Shown here one piece after another: positions 9,040-15,467 of a stretch of 15,467 nucleotides of DNA. The translations under genes were made by a program, and so were the position numbers. Below the pieces are notes generated by a model. It ran no database searches. It worked only from the letters and a program-made list of their open reading frames with translations, and was not told the origin of the DNA. Numbering within the stretch: the stretch's first letter is position 1; every line of letters begins with the position of its first letter. Source of the stretch: Dissophora ornata (lineage: Eukaryota; Mortierellomycota; Mortierellomycetes; Mortierellales; Mortierellaceae); NCBI GenBank assembly GCA_025201705.1, contig MU617343.1, forward strand, positions 1-15,467, read 5' to 3'.

Positions 9040-9392
9040 CGCGAGAGACGCTCATTGATCTTGGCCCTTTGACCAAAGAGACAAACAGCCCCTGCGCCAC
9101 ATGCCGTCATGTCTTTGTATAATATTTTCGACAGCAGCCTCAAGCTGAAACGGCAGAGAAATCCTTGACTCCGTCGAGCTATCCTTGAATCAATGCCAAC
9201 ACCTTCTTCACTACAGGCTCAAAAAAACGACTCTTCAGTTCTGATGCATTCAGGCATATATACGCGCCATCGCCACCAATAGCGCCGAAGTCCTCTAGCT
9301 CATAGAAGCAGTCATTCAGAGGGAGTGCTAGATACTGATCCTCAAAACCACCGAAATGAAGCAGAAGCCGATACGCGATTGTCTCGACATCT
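9040..9392 (-). pseudogene. Decayed Hsp70-like fragment, unit 2
   Basis: Read on the minus strand, the segment matches the middle of copy B from VETIAYRLLLHFGG (copy B LVETFAYQLKPHFDG) through NASELKSRFFEPVVKKV and ALIQG, then an in-frame TAG (9179-9181) replacing the Gln codon, then LDGVKDFSA. About 30 codons that would carry the VGGFGAS adenosine motif are missing. A further jump follows, and a faint KAQ-VNE-like tail ends near 9040. There is no start and no splice structure, so it cannot make an Hsp70. It lies behind coiled-coil copy 2. Confidence 0.75.
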
Positions 9393-9742
9393 GGACGGCG
9401 TCTTCCAAGAAGAAGCATCCATCGCCTCCAACGGCGAGCGTGGCACCCTTGGCGCCGGCAGGATGGTCCCCATGATGGCCTGAATTCATTGCTCCTACTG
9501 CAAGACCTTGACGCGCTTGCGGGGACCGCTTGTGGTGGGCGCTGGCCATCGATGGGCTTTGTGGGACTGAATGTAATAACTGGCAATTCGGAAGGTAAGA
9601 GGAGTGGGGGGTGAGGAGAGAAAGTTCCTCATCGCGTCGCGTGCTAGAATCGCCCAAGTTTACCCCTATTCTATTTTCCTGTTTACGCTCACTTGTGCCG
9701 GCTTCTGCCTGTCCGGATCCTGACTGCTGCAAATCGACATCG
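9393..9742. other. Decayed block at unit end, unit 2
   Basis: About 9496-9742 is homologous to 4487-4795 and contains the common CATCGCGTCGCGTGCT element. About 9393-9495 is not matched in unit 1 and I do not recognise it. No intact gene. Confidence 0.45.
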
Positions 9743-10690
9743 TTGTACGCTATTGCATTATAATATTGTTGCATCATTCGGGAAAAGGACCTCGCTCTTC
9801 AAAATCCGCAAGTGACAGCTCATCGCTGTAAAACATGAGCCAACAACTCATATATTGATATCATCCTCGAGGGGCACTACGAACATTAAAATTGACATTC
9901 GATCGCTGGCAGTGGGCACTTGACCGAAAATTTCTCATTCCTCACATTTTGTTGGCATTGTAACGCAGCGGTTTATAGCTTCAGCTAGACCTAATAAGAG
10001 TTTCCGCCATCGAACTGAAGAGTAGTGGTATATTTTTCGCCTTGAACAAAGACCTCGGCCTTGATCTCGCTCAATCCAAAGTACATCTTCACTTCTGCAG
10101 TAACCTAGACAGCAGTAGCATTGGTTAAAAATTCAGAGCATTGACCTGGAGCAAAAAGCATATCTGAGTTTTACGCCTTCTAGACCACACCCACCTTGTG
10201 TCACATTGAATCCAACGGCTTGAAAGGGCTTGGGACCAAAATTGAGGCCAGCCTGGACATCCCAGCGGCAGTGTTTTGTCGCGGCGGATCTCCATCAATG
10301 GCATATATCTCAATTAAATAAGGTGAATGATTGTCATTAACTTGCTCCTGTATGAAGGCGAGTGAGTGGGTGACACACTCATTGACTTCGATCTTTTGAG
10401 CTTTTCTGACAAACAGTATAAAGTGGTCCATGCACACAATGCCGAATGTCCTGTGTGCCCTCAGTTCAATTGGGTCAATTTTTTCATCGAAATAACTCTC
10501 CATGTCAATACCGTAGCACCGACGAGTGACGCGTGCGGTCACGATTCTCGACTGCAGCCTCAGACTTGTACGGCTGAGAAATCCTTGGCTCCGTCGAGCC
10601 ACGGGCTCATCGAAGTAGTCGTTTCGAGGGAGTGCCAGATGCTTGCCTCAACACCATTAGGACCCTTAATTTCGCATGTCTCGCACTGAA
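9743..10690. repeat. Tandem duplication, unit 3 (truncated)
   Basis: Begins with the third copy of the TTGTACGC... flank and continues collinearly through an Hsp70 3' region, but ends near 10690. The Hsp70 5' half, promoter and coiled-coil gene are missing. This is the right-hand edge of the array; single-copy genes follow. Confidence 0.85.
9991..10690 (-). pseudogene. Hsp70-like gene, copy C, 5'-truncated and deletion-scarred
   Basis: Exon 4 (9991-10104, VTAEVKMYFGLSEIKAEV... to stop) and the intron-3 signals (donor GTGGGT after CACAAG, acceptor GTCTAG) are preserved. The 3' half of exon 3 (10195 to about 10550) still reads TARVTRRCYGI, KAQKIEVNECV and AIDGDPPRQ. An in-frame TGA (10201-10203) stands where copy B has a Gly codon, just before the splice site. 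Further up, two internal deletions bring FDE next to LDGAKDFS and then next to the PYKSEAAV segment, removing the VGGFGAS motif. Homology fades near 10690 and no N-terminal half exists. Non-functional relic. Confidence 0.82.
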
Positions 10691-10948
10691 ATGCCATTGC
10701 CATGACTCCATGTCATTTATTTTTGCCGCATGGATGGATGCACATCTCTCTCTCGGCTGATCACAAGCTCTCTCCCTCTCTCTCTCTCTCGCTGGCTCTT
10801 GCTCATCCTTTAATCCTCCACCTGCTGTGCTTGTATACATAATTGTAGTTCGCTGTCATCTCTTCATTCCACACATCTTCCCTCTCTTTGCTCATCCATT
10901 CTCTCTTCGCTCCAGTTACTCGTCTAATCCACTCTCCATTCCTTCGCC
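10691..10948 (+). promoter_or_regulatory. Upstream region of the GT61 gene with CT-rich tracts
   Basis: Non-coding region between the repeat array and the GT61 start. It holds CT microsatellite tracts (about 10746-10795) and a long pyrimidine-rich leader up to the ATG, a common fungal 5' UTR style. No clear TATA box is seen. Confidence 0.4.
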
Positions 10949-13838
10949 ATGCCTGCAAGGACTGGCGCCGCCGCTGCGCTGCCCTTCTTCTCCTCTCCCG
11001 GAACCAGCGGCATCTCTTCATCACGGACCCTCCTCTTCGTGCCGCGCTCATGTCTCTCCCCACGCATCTTTCTCTCCTGCATTCTCCTCACCTTCAGCGT
11101 CTCATGGCTCATGCTGTACTCCTACTCGCGCTTCAGCCCATCATCACGGTATTCTACCCGCGACAGCGAGGAGTGGACCCTTCTGGAGCAGCGCATGGGT
11201 GGGACCTCCAGCAAGGCGATGCGCTGGAGTAACAGCACGCTGACATCCCGCCTCACCTGCCAGTCTACTGCCTCGACAACGCCTTCTTTCCGGGGGATGG
11301 GCTACAGCCGGGAAACGATCTGCTTTGTGCAGAACCTATGCGTTGATGCTGAGCGGGGTATGTCCTATGCTGATTCCCTGTTGCAAAAAACACTTGTCGG
11401 AGTCGATCGATCGTTATCCAAGGACTGCAGAACCTCTGTTCTTTACTCCAGATCGGCTTACGTATTTGTTTCACTCTCGCTTTTATTCATTCTTGTATGA
11501 CGATCAGGAGCGTGGATCCACGCCACCAAAGACACTGGAGAGTTTCCGCAGATCAATGTGGTCGCAGCTGATCCAGGATCAGACGCCTACTATCGTCCAG
11601 CGGTGCTTGATCAGTTCCCTGCATCGACGTATCGGTTCGTGGACGAAACCATCTTTCTCTACGGGCGTGATCCGACCAACGGGCCAAGCTGGATAATGAA
11701 CAATCTCTTGCCTCTCCACAGGTACGACCCACACTGGGGCTGTCAGCTACTAGCCACATTCGCTATTTCTGGCTGCATGGACGTTGGTGTGGAGAAGGAT
11801 TTTTTTTTACCCAAATGATCGGCATCTGAAACCTGTATTATGATCGCTATTTTTCGATGTTTATGTCACAGCATTCCTGTACCACACATACCTCGCCCAC
11901 CCTGCTCTTCGACCTGCCACATGCAAAAGAGAAAAGACTTTGAGTTAGCCAGTGTTTATTACATTGGGACATTGGGTCTTTGCTGCTTTGCTCACTCTAT
12001 CCCCCATCTCGCTTAATAGCATCATGTCCACCTACGAAGGGTCACGGTCATCCTGGTTTATGCGTGTTTCTGGACAGGAGAACAAGGATAATGAGCGGAA
12101 ACAGCAATACCGGATTCTGGACGACAAAGAGCAGGAGCTGGACACCTACCTCTTGGCGCCTCATGGGCGGGAAATCGTCTTCAATCCACCAAAGGGAAAG
12201 TCCCTTGCCGCTCACCAGATCAGTCCTCCTTCAAAATCTTTCCCGACGTGCTTTGCCAAGGCCGTGGTGGGGTTGCAGTCCAGGTGCACACGTCCGTATT
12301 GCGAAAACTTGATTGGAGGGAGTGATCTGACAGAGTCATTGAGGGCCAAGGTGCTGGACATCCTTTCGCCATCCATGATTCGATTCCAAACGACAGACCC
12401 CAATATTGTACATCCTCCCTCAGGACAAAACGTCGCCATCGTCTCGCAGGACAACCTTACAGTGGTAGAAGGAGAGTCTGCACCGCGATCCAGAATTCAA
12501 GTGGCCCTACTCGGCCGCTACGGCAACACCAGCATTCCAAATGCGAATGCTTTAGAACTGTCTCTGCTGGCCAGAGGCTTTGCTGTCAAGACCATTCATT
12601 TTGATCGTCCCTCTGAAATCAGTCTGCCCCAGGCAGCCCAACTCTTTAGGAACCAGAGTATCTTGGTGGCACCGCAGGGTGATGCCCTGGGTTACTCCAC
12701 CTGGATGGCTCCCGGCACTGTTGTTGTGTCGATTTTGCCCCGCTTCACAAGGTCTAGCAAGATCTATACGGATCGTATGATGGCCTTTGGCAAACGCTTT
12801 TTTGCCTGGGACTGTCAAGATGATAGCTGCGTTCAGCCGGATCGGGACCTGGCGCACGAGTGCATTGAGGCGATCCAGGACTCTTACGAGCAGCAGGGTA
12901 TTAGCGCGCAGGACTTTGAGGCGTTTGCAAACATGAAACAGGATTTCCGGCAGCGGTCTACGGCATGGAAGGCGATCTCTGATTGCTATACAAGAGATGT
13001 TAGCAGGAGAATCAACGTCGAAGAGCTGACGACATTGATTGAGGGATTAGCAAAGGACTTTTCGTTCAACGCACCTAACGAAAAAGCCAAGGACGTAATT
13101 GGCGGAGCCAAGTCAGCGCACCGCAGAGATTTGGGGGACGACGCAGAGGATGAGGATGACCTCGAACTGGAGACTACAAATACTGAGGATATATTATTTG
13201 TGGAAACTGAAGATCAGGATGATGATTTGGACAAGGAAGAGACTGTCCGGATACAGGGGGACGACGGGGAGCCATCTGATAATAATAATGATTCTGATGA
13301 GGACGAGGGGGATTCATCAGAGAATAGTAATGATTCTGATGACGACGAAGGGGAGCCATCAGAGAATAATAATGATCTTGATGAGGGCGAGGAGGAGCCA
13401 TCGGAGAGCAATAATGATACTGATGAAGACGAGGATGTCAACGTCCATGAATACGATGAGCAGAACAGAAACGAAACAACGCAGGAAGCTCCTGCAACAT
13501 CCTCAACAGGTGTAAAGACTTCTTCTTCCTCGTCGAGTCGACCAGCTCAGCCAGTGTCAGTGCAGCCTTTGTCGTCGACTTTTGAACTGCAGTACCAGGC
13601 CGCTCAGCCGATATTTGATTTTGCAGAGTTTTGCAAACGCGGTCGTTGCTGTGGATCAGCCAAGATCTCGGAGAAGGAGGTGATTGGATCAACAGGCGGA
13701 AAGGGTCTGACGCCATGTGCGACGAGCATGTCGGCGATTGTGTTTGGGGCCAAGGGTGTGTGGGGTCTGACGGATGAGTTGGCTTCTATCAAGGAAAGCC
13801 AGAGTCTTGTATGGCAAGTTGATCTTGGACGAAATTAA
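10949..13838 (+). CDS. GT61/DUF563 (EOGT-like) glycosyltransferase
   Basis: Three exons: 10949-11357, 11508-11721, 12020-13838, encoding 813 residues. Introns of 150 and 298 nt have donors GTATGT and GTACGA and acceptors ATCAG and AATAG; phases agree and give one open frame. Residues about 39-58 (IFLSCILLTFSVSWLMLYSY) form one hydrophobic segment after basic residues, so it is probably a type II anchor with the catalytic part in the ER/Golgi lumen. Middle residues (YGRDPTNGPSWIMNN; LGRYGNTSIPNANALELSLL near 373-392; LVAPQGDALGYSTWMAPG near 423-440) fit the GT61/DUF563 core, where the family usually has a GA.LTN..FM-like loop. The family moves sugars such as xylose or GlcNAc onto glycans or proteins; the donor and acceptor here are not known. 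Residues 624-679 are four acidic 14-residue repeats. A Cys-rich patch (FCKRGRCC) lies near the C-terminus. The ATG has a good context (CGCCATGCC). Confidence 0.82.
13266..13433 (+). repeat. Four 42-nt tandem repeats coding for acidic 14-mers
   Basis: Imperfect in-frame repeats inside exon 3 of the GT61 gene: GEPSDNNNDSDEDE, GDSSENSNDSDDDE, GEPSENNNDLDEGE and EEPSESNNDTDEDE. They are rich in Asp, Glu, Asn and Ser and probably disordered. In-frame copy number could vary among strains. Confidence 0.9.
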
Positions 13839-14370
13839 ATTTAGCATAGACGCGCGAGAGGCAGTGCCGCCGATTTTGAAAAAAAAAAAGTATGAATGTC
13901 TGTAGTTTATTTTAAACACGCCATGCATGCGTTGGATATGATTCATGATGGAGTGATTGAGATATGTGTCATTTTGCCTTTTTTCTTGTCCATGGGTGTT
14001 CACGACGTACATTTGTGACTCGAGTGACGACCTCCTTTGGTCGGAACATGAATTCAGAGTGGTGCTGCGGAGGGTGCGTTAGACTACAAGACTTTTCGAG
14101 AGTGCGAAGTGTTATCTTCCAAGGACCCAGAGCGTGGGAAGTTTCGGGACAGTGAGTAACATTGTATACAACGCACCACGAAATGTTGATTGATGCTACC
14201 GGGCTACCGGATGACATGACATACATACATGTCGGCGTCTTTGTTTCTCTCACCATTCTCAGCTCACTCTACGGCGAACCGGCGCCTCTCCCTGATAGCT
14301 GCCTGTCGCACACCGCAGGAGAGAGGCAGGCACACACGCAATTGCTCGCAACTTTTGAGTTTGCAAAAAG
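13839..14370. other. Spacer between the GT61 and aminotransferase genes
   Basis: No gene seen. It contains an A run (about 13879-13889) shortly after the GT61 stop, and a small inverted repeat GACATG...CATGTC near 14213-14233. No exact AATAAA is seen for the GT61 gene. Confidence 0.5.
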
Positions 14371-14377
14371 TATAAAA
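14371..14377 (+). promoter_or_regulatory. TATA box of the aminotransferase gene
   Basis: TATAAAA lies 64 nt upstream of the ATG at 14435. Between them is a CT/CA-rich leader (CATCTCATTCATCTCACC) typical of fungal 5' UTRs. Confidence 0.7.
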
Positions 14378-14434
14378 ACGCCGAACTGACAAAGCCGCAC
14401 CCATCTCATTCATCTCACCCCACTCCCTCATACA

Positions 14435-15467
14435 ATGACCTCCAGCACCACCGACCTTCCTACGCCTGCCAACCCCGGTCCTTTCGGCCACCAGCAACGC
14501 AAGAACTTTTTGTTCCCAGAGAACTACACCCAGTTCAACCATGGTTCTTTCGGTATGGGACACACACCACACACACACACACAGAGTTCAGGCACAGCAA
14601 CTACATGGTCTAAATGGAAACAGAGTAAACACTAACAGCTTTGCCTTCCCTTTTTTTAAAATGCATGGAAACAGGCGCATTCCCAAAGGTCGTCCAGGAC
14701 GACATGATTGCTTGGCACAACCGTGCTGAGCAGGATGTGGGTACGAGATTCATGCAACCACGTTTCTGCTTCGACATACCTTATGATAGTATCATTTGTG
14801 TATCTCCCACGTACTTTATTTGGGGGGCTGTTTTGTTGACGCCGTCTTTTTTATATTTTTTTTTTCTACTTCATGACTCACTCCCACCTCACCCTTCCCT
14901 AGACCGCTGGATGCGCCGAGACCTGAAGCCAGCCCTCGCGAATACCTGTGCTCAAATTGCAGAGTTGATGCACTGTGAAGGTGATGAAATCGTCCTTGTT
15001 CAGAACACGACCGTTGGTATCAACACTGTTCTCCGTTCTCTGCAATTCCAACCCGGTGACAGGATCCTTCAACTCTCGACCGGATACATCTCTGTCGACA
15101 AGACCGTTCATTATATTTGTGATACCCACGACGATGTCAAGGTGGTCGAGGTACCAATCACATTCCCTATGACGGATAAGGAGATTCTGGACAAGGTTGA
15201 GGAAACTGTCAAGGCACACCAGCAACTCAAGGATGGATCCAGGATTCGATTGGCAATTGTGGATTGGATCTCAAGTGTGCCGTCGATTGTGCATCCTGTC
15301 AAGCAGTTGGTCGAGATGTTGCAGGGATATGGTATTTTGGTGTTTGTCGATGGCGCCCATGCGATCGGTCAGGTTCATGTGGACCTTGCTGATCTCCATC
15401 CCGACTTTTTTATCACAAACGCTCACAAGGTAAAAGCTACGCCAAGCATATTCCGTTTTTTTTTTTT
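14435..15467 (+). CDS. PLP-dependent class V aminotransferase-fold enzyme, 5' part
   Basis: Partial gene with three exons in the window: 14435-14552, 14675-14740 and 14903-15429, giving 237 residues so far. Introns of 122 and 162 nt have donors GTATGG and GTACGA; a third donor GTAAAA at 15430 leads out of the window. The protein begins MTSSTTDLPTPANPGPFGHQ. It has FNHGSFGAFP split by intron 1, where the family has its N-terminal substrate/PLP-side Gly-Ser loop; NTTVGINTVL (PLP phosphate region); VDGAHAIGQ with the Asp that contacts the PLP ring nitrogen (about D211); and FFITNAHK, whose last Lys (K237) is the presumed Schiff-base lysine. This pattern fits isopenicillin-N-epimerase-like / cysteine desulfurase-like enzymes, including ergothioneine Egt2-type sulfoxide lyases. 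Which reaction it catalyses cannot be told from this half. No targeting signal is evident. Confidence 0.85.
14559..14583 (+). repeat. CA microsatellite inside intron 1
   Basis: An almost pure CA run starts a few bases after the donor of the first intron of the aminotransferase gene, interrupted once by CC. It lies wholly in the intron. Confidence 0.8.

Larger units (their letters stand above)
4796..9742. repeat. Tandem segmental duplication, unit 2
   Basis: Second complete unit, 4947 bp, with the same order as unit 1. It carries intact copies of both genes. The extra length includes a longer Hsp70 relic (9040-9392) inside the 3' part. Its left end matches position 1 and its right end is followed at 9743 by the next repeat start. 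Confidence 0.9.

Noticed and set aside
9328..9777. 149-residue minus-strand open frame across the unit 2/3 boundary
   Set aside because: It joins unrelated repeat-end sequence to an Hsp70 relic, and unit 1 has no matching frame.
10746..10795. CT-rich run as a mobile-element or telomere-like trace
   Set aside because: Plain microsatellite and pyrimidine-rich leader; no terminal repeats or transposase remains nearby.
13174..13441. Two Ser/Tyr-rich open frames antisense to the GT61 acidic repeats
   Set aside because: They are complements of the GAT/GAG/AAT-rich repeats, without independent support.
1..15467. CRISPR arrays, tRNA or rRNA genes, transposon ends
   Set aside because: No regularly spaced short repeats, cloverleaf-like gene or rRNA-like sequence was seen, and the large repeats are explained by segmental duplication. 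The genome is evidently eukaryotic.

Overview
This window looks like nuclear DNA from a filamentous fungus, most likely an early-diverging lineage such as Mortierellomycotina (an inference). The reasons are multi-exon genes with short GT-AG introns (about 90-300 nt), TATA boxes, CTAAC branch points, AATAAA signals, and a large divergent Hsp70-like family. There is no bacterial operon structure and I see no rRNA, tRNA or intact transposon.

Left two thirds (1-10690): a tandem segmental duplication. The same 3' flank begins at 1, 4796 and 9743, which defines two complete units of 4795 and 4947 bp and a third, shortened unit. Each complete unit carries a divergent gene pair: an HSPA12-type Hsp70-like ATPase gene on the minus strand and an unknown coiled-coil gene on the plus strand, with start codons 332-343 bp apart across a shared promoter. 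Behind the coiled-coil gene each unit has a decayed Hsp70 fragment and a decayed piece of another sequence. I reconstructed a four-exon structure for the Hsp70-like gene (about 560 aa) and a two-exon structure for the coiled-coil gene (505 and 476 aa). The unit-1 Hsp70 copy has a 2-bp deletion that truncates it; the unit-2 copy is intact; unit 3 retains only a 5'-truncated, deletion-scarred copy. The repeated pairing of an Hsp70-like ATPase with a coiled-coil protein of unknown function is the best candidate here for an undescribed system.

Right third (10950-15467): ordinary single-copy genes, both on the plus strand. The first is a three-exon gene for a type II membrane glycosyltransferase of the GT61/DUF563 (EOGT-like) kind, 813 aa, with an acidic 4 x 14-residue tandem repeat inserted in its C-terminal half. 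The second is the 5' part of a PLP-dependent class V aminotransferase-fold gene (isopenicillin-N-epimerase / cysteine-desulfurase-like). It has three exons in the window and leaves the window just after the presumed catalytic lysine.

All exon coordinates come from reading splice signals and reading frames by eye and from comparing the tandem copies; no transcript evidence was available.
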